Source of the DNA: Halorubrum salsamenti
GTDB taxonomy: Archaea > Halobacteriota > Halobacteria > Halobacteriales > Haloferacaceae
Length of the DNA: 64,000 bases
Direction of reading: 5' to 3'
NCBI RefSeq assembly: GCF_007671685.1
Contig: NZ_VCNL01000002.1
Span: 496,001-560,000 of the forward strand
This document shows, in pieces, positions 33,557 through 42,485 of this stretch; the stretch's first letter is position 1, and every line of letters begins with the position of its first letter. The position numbers and the translations under genes are program-made. The notes under the pieces are model-generated. The model had not been told where the DNA came from. It ran no database searches and saw only the letters and a list, made by a program, of their open reading frames with translations.

Positions 33557-34153
33557 TCAGGCGCTCGCTTCGTCGTCGTCGAGTCCCGGCGCGACGGACG
33601 GGTCGACCTCGTCCGGCTCCTCCGTCTCGCCGCCGACGACCGTCTCGCCGTCGTCGGTCTCGACGTACACGTCGTCGGCGAAGCCGGCCAGCGCGTTCTC
33701 GTACTCCGCCGTCTCTAGCTTCTCGGGCGTCTCGGGGGCGTCGACGACGCCCTCCGCCGGCCGGAACTCGCCGAGCGGGTCGTCGATCGTGATCCCGTGG
33801 TCACCGAAGAAGGACTCGTAGCGTCGGTAGTGCGGCTCCAGCTCGTCGCCCGGGATCTCCATCATCTCCGTCCACCCGTGGTTGAAGAAGTCGAAGTTGG
33901 CCTGTACGTGGGTGATCTCTCGGGCCTCCGCTTCCGGGAAGCCGGCCTCCAAGGCGGCGACGTAGGTGTCCATCGTCGCGTCGAAAAAGCTGTCGAGGTG
34001 GTCGCGACGCTCCTCGCGGCGGTCCTCGTCGGCCTTGTTGAGGAAGATGCTCGTGTGGAGGTCGACGAGCTTGTCGTTGGCCACGTCGCCGACGACCGGC
34101 GTCGTCAACGCCTTCTTGGCGGCCCAGTGACGGATGTTCTGCCGGATCTTCAT
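33557..34153 (-). CDS. Conserved haloarchaeal protein (DUF6149-like)
   Basis: 198 aa from ATG 34153. The start KIRQNIRHWAAKKALTTPVV and the helical body (FLNKADEDRREERRDHLDSFF, then EAEAREITHVQANFDFFNHG) match a haloarchaea-restricted family that I recall as DUF6149. The C-terminal 50 residues are acidic and low in complexity. Mostly helical, soluble, no catalytic motif. Divergent from the DUF1684 gene (121 nt between starts). Confidence 0.75.
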   Translation of the reverse strand: MKIRQNIRHWAAKKALTTPVVGDVANDKLVDLHTSIFLNKADEDRREERRDHLDSFFDATMDTYVAALEAGFPEAEAREITHVQANFDFFNHGWTEMMEIPGDELEPHYRRYESFFGDHGITIDDPLGEFRPAEGVVDAPETPEKLETAEYENALAGFADDVYVETDDGETVVGGETEEPDEVDPSVAPGLDDDEASA

Positions 34154-34274
34154 AACTCTCGTTAGAGAGCGACGGCCTTCAATCTGTGGCGAGGGCGATC
34201 CGCGTCTCGGCGTCCCGGAGACACCGGCCTCCTCCGACGAAAGCGTTATTGCGCGAACTGCCCAATACACGTGC

Positions 34275-34853
34275 ATGACCGAGGCGACCCCCGACGACGA
34301 CTGGGCCGCACAGATCGAGGTGCAGCGACGGGCGAAACGCGAGCACTTCCGCGACTCGGGGCGATCCCCGCTCCCGGCGTCGATGCGGGGCGACGCCTTC
34401 CCCGGGCTGGCGTACTTCGATCCGGACCCGAAGTACCGGTTCGTCGTCCCCCTTCACGAGCACGACGAGAAAGAGACCGTGACCATCGAAACGACCGCCG
34501 ACGGCGAGCAGACGTACCGCCGCTGGGGGGAGTTCCGGTTCGAGGTCGACGGCGAGTCCGTGGCACTGCAGGCGTATCGGCCGACCGACGGCAGCGACCG
34601 CTTCTGGGTGCCCTTCCGCGACGAGACGAACGGCGAGACCACCTACGGCACGGGTCGGTACATCGACTTGGAGCCGGACCGCGATCGCGTCGACGGCGAG
34701 TGGGTGTTGGACCTCAACGTGGCGTACAACCCGACGTGCGCGTACAACCACGCGTACGAGTGCCCGCTCATCCCGACCGAGAACTGGCTGGACGTGGCCG
34801 TCGAGGCGGGCGAGAAGGACTTCCCCGCCGAGCCCGCCGGCGCCGACCACTGA
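34275..34853 (+). CDS. DUF1684 family protein (copy 2)
   Basis: 192 aa from ATG 34275. Same core as the copy at 16062-16607: FPGLAYFDPDPKYR, FWVPFRDETNGETTYGTGRYIDL, and VAYNPTCAYNHAYECPLIPTENWLDVAV. Identity is clearest in the last 80 residues; the first 80 diverge. TATA-like CGTTATTG about 30 nt upstream supports the start. The two copies lie 18 kb apart in opposite directions, so this is an old duplication, not a recent tandem. Confidence 0.9.
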   Translation: MTEATPDDDWAAQIEVQRRAKREHFRDSGRSPLPASMRGDAFPGLAYFDPDPKYRFVVPLHEHDEKETVTIETTADGEQTYRRWGEFRFEVDGESVALQAYRPTDGSDRFWVPFRDETNGETTYGTGRYIDLEPDRDRVDGEWVLDLNVAYNPTCAYNHAYECPLIPTENWLDVAVEAGEKDFPAEPAGADH

Positions 34854-34974
34854 CGCGGGCCGGTTCCGCGCCGAGCGACTGTCGATCGCCTTTTCGAGCC
34901 GGCATTGCGGGAGATTCACAAAGCGGCACGCGCGGATGACAACCCACATTAACCATGAATCCGAACGCCCGCGT

Positions 34975-36216
34975 ATGAGCGATTCGTACGTGATCATCGG
35001 TGACGGTATCGCGGGCGCGTCCGCGGCCGAGACGCTCCGCGAGGAAGCGCCCGACGCCGATATCACGGTTCTCACCGACGAGGGGGAGTCCCTCTACAAC
35101 CGGATCCTGATCAAGGAGTACGCGAAGGGGAAACTCCCCGAGGCTCCGATCTCGATCCACCAGGAGTCGTGGTACGAGGACCACGACGTCGACCTCCGGC
35201 TCAACACGGTCGTCGTCGACATCGACGTCGAGAACGACGCGGTCCACACCCACGAGGGCGAGACGTTCGACTACGACTCCCTCCTGCTCGCGGTCGGCGG
35301 CACCCCGCAGCAGCTCCCGGTCGGCAACGCCGACGCCGACGGGATCCACCACTTCTGGACGTTCCAAGACGCCCGCAAAATCAAGGAGAGCGTCGAGGAC
35401 GCCGATCGGGCGGTCATCGTCGGCGCCGGCCTCCTCGGCATCGACTTCGCGGCCATCTGCGGCGCGCAGGACGTCGAGGCGAAGTACCTGATGCGCGGCG
35501 ACAGCTGGTGGCGCTACGCGCTCTCAGTCGAGGGCGCGGAGATCATGCACGACGCGATGCGCGAGCGCGGCGTCGAGCCCGTCTTCGACTCGGGCGTCGA
35601 CCACTTCGAGGTCGACGACGACGGCCACGTCGAGGCCGCGGTCGACCCGCACGGCGAGCGCTACGAGTGCGACTTCGCCGGCGTCGCCATCGGGCTGGAC
35701 TTCAACACCGAGCTCGTCGAAGACACGCCGCTGGAGACCGAGGACGGCATCGTCGTCGACGAGTTCATGCGCACCAACGTCGACAACGTGTACGCCGCGG
35801 GCGACATCACAACGTTCAACGACCTGGTCTTAGGCGAGCAGGCGAAGAACGGCTCGTGGGGATCCGCCAAGGAACAGGGGACGATCGCCGCCCGCAACAT
35901 GGTCGAATACGGCAGCGAGGCGTTCGAGTGGGTCTCCTCGTACTCGATCACCCACTTCGACTTCCCGTTCCTCTCGTTCGGTCACCCGACGCTCGGCGAG
36001 GACTCAGTCGAGGCGACCACGGCCGAAGGCGAGTGGCGCCGCGTGGCCCTCAAAGACGGCAAGGTCGTCGGCGGCGTGCTTATCGGTGACCTCTCGCCGC
36101 AGTCGGCGTTCAAACAGCTCATGCGCGAGGGTCGTGACGTGAGCAACCAGAAGGGTCTCCTCATGGAGCCCGGCTTCTCCGTCGACGACCTCCCGGCCGC
36201 GACCGAACAGCAGTGA
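34975..36216 (+). CDS. FAD/NAD(P)-dependent pyridine nucleotide-disulfide-type oxidoreductase
   Basis: 413 aa from ATG 34975. FAD motif YVIIGDGIAGASAAETLRE at the N-terminus, NAD(P) motif AVIVGAGLLGIDFAAICGA (about residues 145-163) and a closing VYAAGDITTF FAD block. No CxxC redox pair, so closer to rubredoxin/ferredoxin reductase or NirB-like flavoproteins than to disulfide reductases. Partner protein unknown. TATA-like ACATTAACC is about 28 nt upstream. An in-frame ATG at 34936 would add 13 residues. Confidence 0.88.
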   Translation: MSDSYVIIGDGIAGASAAETLREEAPDADITVLTDEGESLYNRILIKEYAKGKLPEAPISIHQESWYEDHDVDLRLNTVVVDIDVENDAVHTHEGETFDYDSLLLAVGGTPQQLPVGNADADGIHHFWTFQDARKIKESVEDADRAVIVGAGLLGIDFAAICGAQDVEAKYLMRGDSWWRYALSVEGAEIMHDAMRERGVEPVFDSGVDHFEVDDDGHVEAAVDPHGERYECDFAGVAIGLDFNTELVEDTPLETEDGIVVDEFMRTNVDNVYAAGDITTFNDLVLGEQAKNGSWGSAKEQGTIAARNMVEYGSEAFEWVSSYSITHFDFPFLSFGHPTLGEDSVEATTAEGEWRRVALKDGKVVGGVLIGDLSPQSAFKQLMREGRDVSNQKGLLMEPGFSVDDLPAATEQQ

Positions 36217-36248
36217 GCGACGCCTGAACGGGTCGGGAACCGCCGCTC

Positions 36249-36317
36249 GACCGGACCCCGCTCGTCCCGCCCGACGCGGCTGCGTCCGACCGGACCCCGC
36301 TCGTCCCGCCCGACGCG
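36249..36317 (+). repeat. 30-bp direct repeat between flavoprotein and kinase genes
   Basis: Identical 30-bp units at 36249-36278 and 36288-36317, separated by 9 nt (period 39), beginning GACCGGACCCCGCTCGTCCC and ending GACGCG. The repeat lies 45-113 nt upstream of the kinase ATG. Confidence 0.9.
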
Positions 36318-36361
36318 CCGGTCAGTAGGTTTTCACCGCTCGACGCCGTCCCTGTTTTTAT

Positions 36362-38572
36362 ATGACTCTGGAACCCGACGACGACAGCGAGTTCTCGCCG
36401 CCGGACGGCGAGTTCTTCGCGTCCGTCGTCGAGGGGAACGCGGACCCGATCGTCTCGATCGACGGGGAGGGATCGATCGTCTACGCCAACCCCGCCGCCG
36501 AAAACGCGCTCGGCTGGGACGTCGCGTCTCTCACGGGTCGTCGACTCGCCGACCTGATCTCGGACGAGACCGCCGAGCGGCGGGCCACCTCGCTCCGCGA
36601 TCGGCTCGGCGACCCGGCGGGGCTCGTCGACGAGGCCGACGTTTCGGTGCCGCTGAAGACGGTCGACGGGGAGACGCGCACCTTTTCGGCGCGGTTCCAC
36701 GCCCACGAGGTCGGCCGCGAGACCGTGTACTCCGGCGTGTTCCGCGAGCGGACCGCGGGAGACCTGGACCGCGAGCTCCGGACGTTCCGGAACCTCGTCG
36801 AACACGCGGGACACGCGATCTACGTCACCGACACCGACGGGACGATCGAGTACGTCAACCCGGCGTTCACTCGCCATACCGGCTACGAGTCCGAGGAGGT
36901 GATCGGGAAGACGCCGGCGGTTCTCAACTCGGGCGAGATGTCCGACGAGTACTTCGCGTCGCTGTGGGAGACGCTCCGCGCCGGCGAGGTGTGGAAAGAG
37001 AAGATCGTGGACCGGCGGAAGGACGGGAGCCGCTACCACGCCCACCAGACGATCGCGCCCGTGTTCGACGACGCGGGGGGCGTGTCTCGGTTCGTCGCCA
37101 TCCAGACCGACGTGACGGAACGGAAGGCGGCCGAGGGGAAGTTGAAACAGTACCGCGACATCGTCGAGCGGCTCGACGACCCGATACTGTTGCAGGACCG
37201 CGACGGCACGTTCGAGCTGCTCAACGAGGCGGTGAGCGAGTTCGCCGGCGTCGCCCGCGAGGACCTGTACGGGGAGGACGAGACCGCGTTCATGGACGCC
37301 GAGACGGCCGCGGAGATCGACGAGCGGCGACGAGAGGTTCTCCGGGCGGAGGAGCCGGCCGGCTACGAGGTGTCGCCGTCGTTCGAGCGGAGCGGCCGCG
37401 AGGCGACGTTCAGCACTCGGCGGTACCCGTACTACGACGGCGACGGGGATCTCGCGGGGACGTTCGCGATCTGTCGGGACGTCACCGAGATCAAGGAGCG
37501 GGAGCTCGATCTGGAGCGGTTCAAACGCGCGGTCGACGGCGCCACGGATCTGATCGCCGCGGTCGACCGCGACGAGAGGTTCCTGTTCGCGAACGAGCAG
37601 TACCGGACGTACCACGGGATCGACGACGCGGACATCGCCGACCTCACGCTGTCCGGCGTCGTCGACGACGACCGCTACCCGGACGTGCAACGGCAGGTGG
37701 ATCGGGCGCTCGCGGGGGAGTCGGTGGAGTACCGCGCGACGCGGACGCACCCCGGCCGCGGAACCAGAACGTTCGACGTGCGGTACTATCCGCTGAACGG
37801 TCCCGACGAGGGGGACGACAGCGTCGTCGGCGTCGTCGGGGTCCTCCGCGACGTGACGGACAGCGAGAACCGCGCGCACCAGCTCCGAGTCGTGGACCGC
37901 GTGCTCCAGCACAACCTCCGAAACGCGATGACCGTGATCCGCGGTCGAGCGCGGCAGATCGCCGCCGACGCGGAACCGCGCGAGGAAATCGCGGACGAGG
38001 AGCGGGCGACCGGAGGCGGCGACCCGATCGCGACGGCAGCCGACGACATCGTCGCGCGGGCCGAGACGCTGCTGTCGACGAGCGAGAAGGCCCACCAGAT
38101 CACCGAGGTGTTGAGCGATCCGCCGGGGACCGAGCCGGTCGACATCGCGCGCACGGCCGAGACGCTCGCGGCCGAGGCCGGCGACGAGTTCCCCGAGGCG
38201 TCGGTGACCGCGTCGACGCCGGACGGGTCGATCCGCGCGTCGGCGACGGCGTGGATCGACCGAGCGATAGACGAGCTGGTCCGAAACGCGATCGTCCACC
38301 ACGACCGCGACTCCCCGACCGTCGAGATCGCGGTCGCCGCGACCGATGACGACGTCGCGGTCACCGTCACGGACGACGGCCCGGGGTTGGTCGGGATGAA
38401 CCGGGACGTGTTGGAGACCGGCGAGGCCGTCGACGCCCTCTACCACGGCAGCGGGCTCGGCCTCTGGCTCGTCTACTGGGTGGTCCAGCAGTCGGGCGGC
38501 GAGGCGACGGTCCGCGAGGCGGCGCCCCGCGGGACGGTCGTGGCGGTCACGCTCCCCCGGTCCGACCGGTAA
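36362..38572 (+). CDS. Histidine kinase with four PAS domains
   Basis: 736 aa, soluble. PAS domains at about residues 18-130, 136-255, 262-385 and 391-500; PAS2 is the clearest (AIYVTDTDGTIEYVNPAFTRHTGY), and PAC segments follow. The phospho-acceptor is in VLQHNLRNAM (His517, the haloarchaeal HNLRN form). The ATPase has N-box DELVRNAIVHHD, G1 DDGPGLVG and G2 GSGLGLWLV. No TM segment, so it senses intracellular redox, light or a small molecule. No response regulator adjoins it. A TATA-like TTTTTATATG overlaps the region just before the start. Confidence 0.93.
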   Translation: MTLEPDDDSEFSPPDGEFFASVVEGNADPIVSIDGEGSIVYANPAAENALGWDVASLTGRRLADLISDETAERRATSLRDRLGDPAGLVDEADVSVPLKTVDGETRTFSARFHAHEVGRETVYSGVFRERTAGDLDRELRTFRNLVEHAGHAIYVTDTDGTIEYVNPAFTRHTGYESEEVIGKTPAVLNSGEMSDEYFASLWETLRAGEVWKEKIVDRRKDGSRYHAHQTIAPVFDDAGGVSRFVAIQTDVTERKAAEGKLKQYRDIVERLDDPILLQDRDGTFELLNEAVSEFAGVAREDLYGEDETAFMDAETAAEIDERRREVLRAEEPAGYEVSPSFERSGREATFSTRRYPYYDGDGDLAGTFAICRDVTEIKERELDLERFKRAVDGATDLIAAVDRDERFLFANEQYRTYHGIDDADIADLTLSGVVDDDRYPDVQRQVDRALAGESVEYRATRTHPGRGTRTFDVRYYPLNGPDEGDDSVVGVVGVLRDVTDSENRAHQLRVVDRVLQHNLRNAMTVIRGRARQIAADAEPREEIADEERATGGGDPIATAADDIVARAETLLSTSEKAHQITEVLSDPPGTEPVDIARTAETLAAEAGDEFPEASVTASTPDGSIRASATAWIDRAIDELVRNAIVHHDRDSPTVEIAVAATDDDVAVTVTDDGPGLVGMNRDVLETGEAVDALYHGSGLGLWLVYWVVQQSGGEATVREAAPRGTVVAVTLPRSDR

Positions 38573-38665
38573 CGGGCCGAACAGCACGTGGCGACGGGTG
38601 CGTGTCCCGCGGCGGCCCGCGCCACCGATGGGTTTATCACGATTTACCATGTTGTTTGTTACCGT

Positions 38666-38881
38666 ATGCCACTTCGAGAGACGGACAGGCGCATGCGGCT
38701 CCGGCGTACCGGAATCATCCCGTCCGACGCGCGGGTCCGCCACTACGACGAGCTCGACGAGGAGACGCAGGTGACCGTCCGGGAGCTTGCGGGGCGGCCC
38801 CAGACGGCACCGGAGGCCGACGATCTCGACGACGGCGACGTGGTGAAGTTCACCGACTACTACGAGGTTCGCGCGCGCTGA
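38666..38881 (+). CDS. Small basic-to-acidic protein, function unknown
   Basis: 71 aa from ATG 38666. Starts PLRETDRRMRLRRTGIIPSD (basic) and ends DDGDVVKFTDYYEVRAR. TATA-like GTTTATCAC about 30 nt upstream supports the start. Likely a compact domain; I do not recognise a family. The in-frame ATG at 38588 lies upstream of the promoter and is rejected. Confidence 0.6.
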   Translation: MPLRETDRRMRLRRTGIIPSDARVRHYDELDEETQVTVRELAGRPQTAPEADDLDDGDVVKFTDYYEVRAR

Positions 38882-38988
38882 GCCGGTCGCGCGGTCGATC
38901 GTCCCGTCGGTCGTCGCAGTCGGTTCTCGCGAGACGCGAGCGAGCGCGGAAGCGAAGTTGTTTTCGCCCGCCGCGAGAACATCGATCC

Positions 38989-39405
38989 ATGGACAGTGGC
39001 GGATCTACCGATATGACGCTGGCGTTCGAGTTGAAGGCGTTGAAGGCCCTCGCGGACCCCAACGACGTGTTCAACAACGCCCGGCAGTGGACGGAGTACG
39101 TCGGCGTCGTCAGCGAGAAGCCGACCTACGTCGTCACGAACTTCACCCGCAAGCACCGCGTACGCCAAGACTTCTTCTCGGGACCGCGCGGCGTCGAGGA
39201 GAGCTTGGAGAACATCGCCCAGCAGTTCGACACCGATCGACACGTGTTCGTCGGCGTCGACGAGGAGGACGAGGCGCTCGCCGAGGCGACCGGCTGGGAG
39301 TTCCTGCACGTCGAGGACGCGGCCGACGCCGCGGGCTGGACGCTCGCGACCGGAGAGTCCGAGACGGAAGCCGCCGAGGAGCCCTCTCGCGACGACTGGC
39401 CCTAG
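38989..39405 (+). CDS. Conserved haloarchaeal protein, function unknown
   Basis: 138 aa from ATG 38989 (an inner ATG at 39013 gives MTLAFELKALKALADPNDVF, the conserved-looking start). The core TEYVGVVSEKPTYVVTNFTRKHRVRQDFFSGPRG and VFVGVDEEDEALAEATGWEFLHVEDAADAAGW looks like an alpha/beta domain with alternating strands. It belongs to a haloarchaea-restricted family with no function I can name. Confidence 0.72.
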   Translation: MDSGGSTDMTLAFELKALKALADPNDVFNNARQWTEYVGVVSEKPTYVVTNFTRKHRVRQDFFSGPRGVEESLENIAQQFDTDRHVFVGVDEEDEALAEATGWEFLHVEDAADAAGWTLATGESETEAAEEPSRDDWP

Positions 39406-39527
39406 CGCGACGATTGGCCCCCTCGCGACGACGACTCCGAGACCGGCCGAACTCGCGGACCGTGTGGTCTCCCGCCACGTGATCGAGACCGCAGGGTGTT
39501 TTGACCGCCCCCGTCGAACGATCGGCC

Positions 39528-40151
39528 ATGAGCGACCACGATCACGACGGCCATGACGATCACGACCACCACGACCACGACGCCGAATCGGTGGCGTTCG
39601 GTGTTGTGACGGTATCTTCCTCGCGGTCGCTGGACGACGACCCCTCCGGCGAGTACCTCGTCTCGGCGTTCGAGGACGCCGGCCACGAGATCGTCGTCCG
39701 CGAGCTAGTCCCCGACGAGTACGACAGCGTGCAGGGGACCGTCGACCGGCTCGCGCGCCGGAAAGACACCGACGCGGTCGTGACCACCGGCGGAACGGGA
39801 GTGACGCCCGACGACGTGACCCCGGAGGCCGTGAAGGGGTTGTTCGCCAAGACGCTCCCCGGCTTCGGCGAACTCTTCCGCCGGCTCTCCTACGAGGAGA
39901 TCGGGACGCGCACGATCGGCTCGCGGGCGATCGCGGGAGTCGTCTCCGCCACCCCCGTTTTCTGTCTTCCCGGCTCGGAGAACGCGGTCCGCCTCGGCGC
40001 CGACGAGGTGATCCTCCCCGAGATCGGTCATCTCGTCGGACTCGCCGGACGGGACGTGGAGGACGAGGAGGACGAGATGGGTGACGTCGCGGGGACGGGC
40101 GACGAATCGTCCGATAGCGCCGGCTCGGCGGAGGCCGACGACACGGAGTAA
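39528..40151 (+). CDS. moaB: Molybdenum cofactor biosynthesis protein MoaB/MogA type
   Basis: 207 aa from ATG 39528. Adenylates molybdopterin before metal insertion. The MPT-binding core has VTTGGTGVTPDDVTPEAV (about residues 85-102), FGELFRRLSYEEIGTRTIGSRA and VFCLPGSENAVRLG. The first 17 residues are a His/Asp tag (DHDHDGHDDHDHHDHD) that may hold metal ions; the last 25 are acidic. No other moa genes are near, apart from the distant CinA-like gene at 63170. Confidence 0.92.
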   Translation: MSDHDHDGHDDHDHHDHDAESVAFGVVTVSSSRSLDDDPSGEYLVSAFEDAGHEIVVRELVPDEYDSVQGTVDRLARRKDTDAVVTTGGTGVTPDDVTPEAVKGLFAKTLPGFGELFRRLSYEEIGTRTIGSRAIAGVVSATPVFCLPGSENAVRLGADEVILPEIGHLVGLAGRDVEDEEDEMGDVAGTGDESSDSAGSAEADDTE

Positions 40152-40179
40152 CGACGGTAACGGGACGGCGCGACTCCTT

Positions 40180-40773
40180 TTAAACCGACGCGAGGAAGTT
40201 CCGGATCAGGTCGTGGCCGGCCGCGGTCAACACGCTTTCGGGGTGGAACTGCACCGCCTCGATCGGGTGGTCGCGGTGCCGGATCCCCATCACGATCTCC
40301 TCGCCCTCGTGGTCCGTGGTGGCGGTTATCTCGAAGGCGTCCGGGACCTCGGTGGCGGCCAGCGAGTGGTAGCGACCGGCGCGGAACCCACGATCGAGCC
40401 CGGCGAACACCCCCTTACCGTCGTGGTCGACGGGGAACGCCTTGCCGTGGATCGGCTCCGGCGCGTGGCCGACCCTCCCGCCGTACTCGTAGACGGCGGC
40501 TTCGAGGCCGAGACAGACGCCGAGCGTCGGGACCTCCGGGGAGAGGTCGCGCAACACCGACATCGTCACGCCCACGTCGCGCTCGTTCTTCGGGTGACCG
40601 GGGCCGGGGCTGATGAGGATCGCGTCCGGATCCGCGTCCCGGATCTCCGCCAGCGGCGCGGTGTTCTTGAACACCTCGACGTCGACGGCTTCGCCGTCGA
40701 GCGGCTGGTCGGAGACGTACTCGACGAGGTTGTACGTGAACGAGTCGAAGTTGTCGACGACGACGACCTTCAT
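40180..40773 (-). CDS. trpG: Anthranilate synthase glutamine amidotransferase subunit
   Basis: 197 aa. Supplies ammonia from glutamine to TrpE. Class-I amidotransferase triad: Cys in TLGVCLGLEAAVYEYGG (about residue 82), His and Glu in VQFHPESVL near the C-terminus. The oxyanion motif SPGPGHPKN is present. Last gene of trpDFEG, overlapping trpE by 4 nt. Confidence 0.97.
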   Translation of the reverse strand: MKVVVVDNFDSFTYNLVEYVSDQPLDGEAVDVEVFKNTAPLAEIRDADPDAILISPGPGHPKNERDVGVTMSVLRDLSPEVPTLGVCLGLEAAVYEYGGRVGHAPEPIHGKAFPVDHDGKGVFAGLDRGFRAGRYHSLAATEVPDAFEITATTDHEGEEIVMGIRHRDHPIEAVQFHPESVLTAAGHDLIRNFLASV

Positions 40774-42485
40774 TCGTCGACCTCCGTGCCGGCTGGGAGG
40801 GGTTCGTCCGCGGCGTCGGCGGAGGCGGAGTCATCCGTATCGCCGTCTCCGTCGTCCCCGCTGCCCTCTCGGATCCGGTCGATCGCGGTCAACGCGCCGT
40901 TCATCTTCTGTTCGGTCTCCTCGTACTCGGCGGCCGGGTCGGAGTCGGCGACGAGCCCGGCGCCGGCTCGGACGGTCACCGCGGTCTCGTCCGGGTCGCT
41001 CGCGCCCGCCGGCGACTCGTCGAGCGTCGCGGTCCGGATCACGATGGCGAAGTCGGCGTCGCCGGTCCACGCGTAGTAGCCGACGCCGCCGCCGTACGCC
41101 TCCCTGGGGGTCGTCTCCAGCGCCTCGATGATCTCCATCGCGCGCACCTTCGGCGCGCCGGTGAGCGTCCCCGCGGGGAACGTCGCGCGCGTCGCGTCGA
41201 AGGCGTCCGAATCGGCCGCCAGCGTCCCCGTCACGGTCGATTCGATGTGCTGGACGTGGCTGTACTTCAACACGTTCATGAACTCCTCGACGCGGACGGA
41301 GCCCGCCTCAGAGACGCGCCGCACGTCGTTGCGCGCGAGGTCGACGAGCATCGTGTGCTCGGCGCGCTCCTTCGGGTCTGCGAGCATCTCCCCCGCCAGC
41401 CGCCGGTCCTCGACCGGGCTCGTCCCCCGGGGGCAGGTGCCCGCGATCGGGTTCGAGACGATCCGGTCGCCCCGCACCGACACCAGCGTCTCCGGGCTCG
41501 CGCCGACGATGCTGCGGTCGTCGTGGCGCAGGACGTACATGTACGGCGAGGGGTTCACCTCGCGCAGCGCCGCGTACAGCCCCAGCGAGTCGACCTCGCC
41601 GCGGAGCTCGCGGCTCCGCGAGATCACGCCCTGATAAATGTCGCCGTCGAGAACGTGCCGTTTGGCGGTTCGGACCGCCTCCTCGTACGCCTCACGGGGG
41701 TCGGCGGACTCGTCGTCCACGCGGATCCCGTCGGGCGCGGGCGGGGACGCGTCCCGGAGTTCGGCGCCGACCCGCTCCGCCTCGGCGACGAGGTCGTCGT
41801 AGACGGCCGCGGGGTCGTCGTCGACGCCGACGACGGGGGTGAAGACGAGGTCGACGGTCCCCTCCTTGTCGTCGAAGACGACGGTCCGGGTCGTCAGCGC
41901 GAACTCGGCGTCCGGGAACTCGGTCTCGGGGCGCTCGACGCCGACTTCCTCCAACCAGAGGTCGTAGACCGCCTCGTACGCGAGGAAGCCGACGAAGCCG
42001 CCCGAGAGGATCTGCCGGTCGGTGTCCGGGAAGCCGCGCAGGCTCACGTCCGGGAACGCCGCGCGGATCCGGTCGATCGCGTCGCCGGCGTCGGGGCCGA
42101 GATCGGGCGCGGCGCCTCCCGTTCCGCCGTCCGCGCCCTCCCCGACGAACTCCGCCGCGGGGCCGAGCCGGGTCACGTCGGTCCGGTCGGGATGGACCGA
42201 GACGATCGCCTCGGGGTCGTAGCCGACGAACGAGTAGCGGGCGTGTTTGTCGGCGTCGCCGTCGGCGGTGAACGCCCCGTCGGGGTCGCTGGAGGCGACC
42301 TTCTCGCCGGACTCCAGGAGGAATCCGTACGGCCCCTCGCCGACCAGCGTCGCGTACGCCGCCAGCGGGGTCACGTCGGCGTCGAGCGACGCGGACGCGC
42401 GGACCACGACCGGCTTCTCGGCGTCGGCAGCGAGGTCGACGAACTCGGCCTTCGAGCGGTCGAGCGAGGGCGCCGGATCGGTCAT
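40770..42485 (-). CDS. trpE: Anthranilate synthase component I
   Basis: 571 aa. Converts chorismate and ammonia to anthranilate. Chorismate-binding signatures include GDIYQGVISRSRELRGEV, SPYMYVLRHDDRSIVGASPETLV, PIAGTCPRGTSPVED-RLAGEML and YSHVQHIESTVTGTL, with the closing GAPKVRAMEIIE and YGGGVGYYAWTGDADFAI. The N-terminal region with GFLLESGEK is where tryptophan feedback acts in the family. An acidic 35-residue C-terminal tail is low complexity. Overlaps trpF by 4 nt. Confidence 0.97.
   Translation of the reverse strand: MTDPAPSLDRSKAEFVDLAADAEKPVVVRASASLDADVTPLAAYATLVGEGPYGFLLESGEKVASSDPDGAFTADGDADKHARYSFVGYDPEAIVSVHPDRTDVTRLGPAAEFVGEGADGGTGGAAPDLGPDAGDAIDRIRAAFPDVSLRGFPDTDRQILSGGFVGFLAYEAVYDLWLEEVGVERPETEFPDAEFALTTRTVVFDDKEGTVDLVFTPVVGVDDDPAAVYDDLVAEAERVGAELRDASPPAPDGIRVDDESADPREAYEEAVRTAKRHVLDGDIYQGVISRSRELRGEVDSLGLYAALREVNPSPYMYVLRHDDRSIVGASPETLVSVRGDRIVSNPIAGTCPRGTSPVEDRRLAGEMLADPKERAEHTMLVDLARNDVRRVSEAGSVRVEEFMNVLKYSHVQHIESTVTGTLAADSDAFDATRATFPAGTLTGAPKVRAMEIIEALETTPREAYGGGVGYYAWTGDADFAIVIRTATLDESPAGASDPDETAVTVRAGAGLVADSDPAAEYEETEQKMNGALTAIDRIREGSGDDGDGDTDDSASADAADEPLPAGTEVDE

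Noticed and set aside
36161-38743. 860-aa minus-strand ORF under the PAS kinase
   Set aside because: Shadow frame; all recognisable motifs are on the plus strand.
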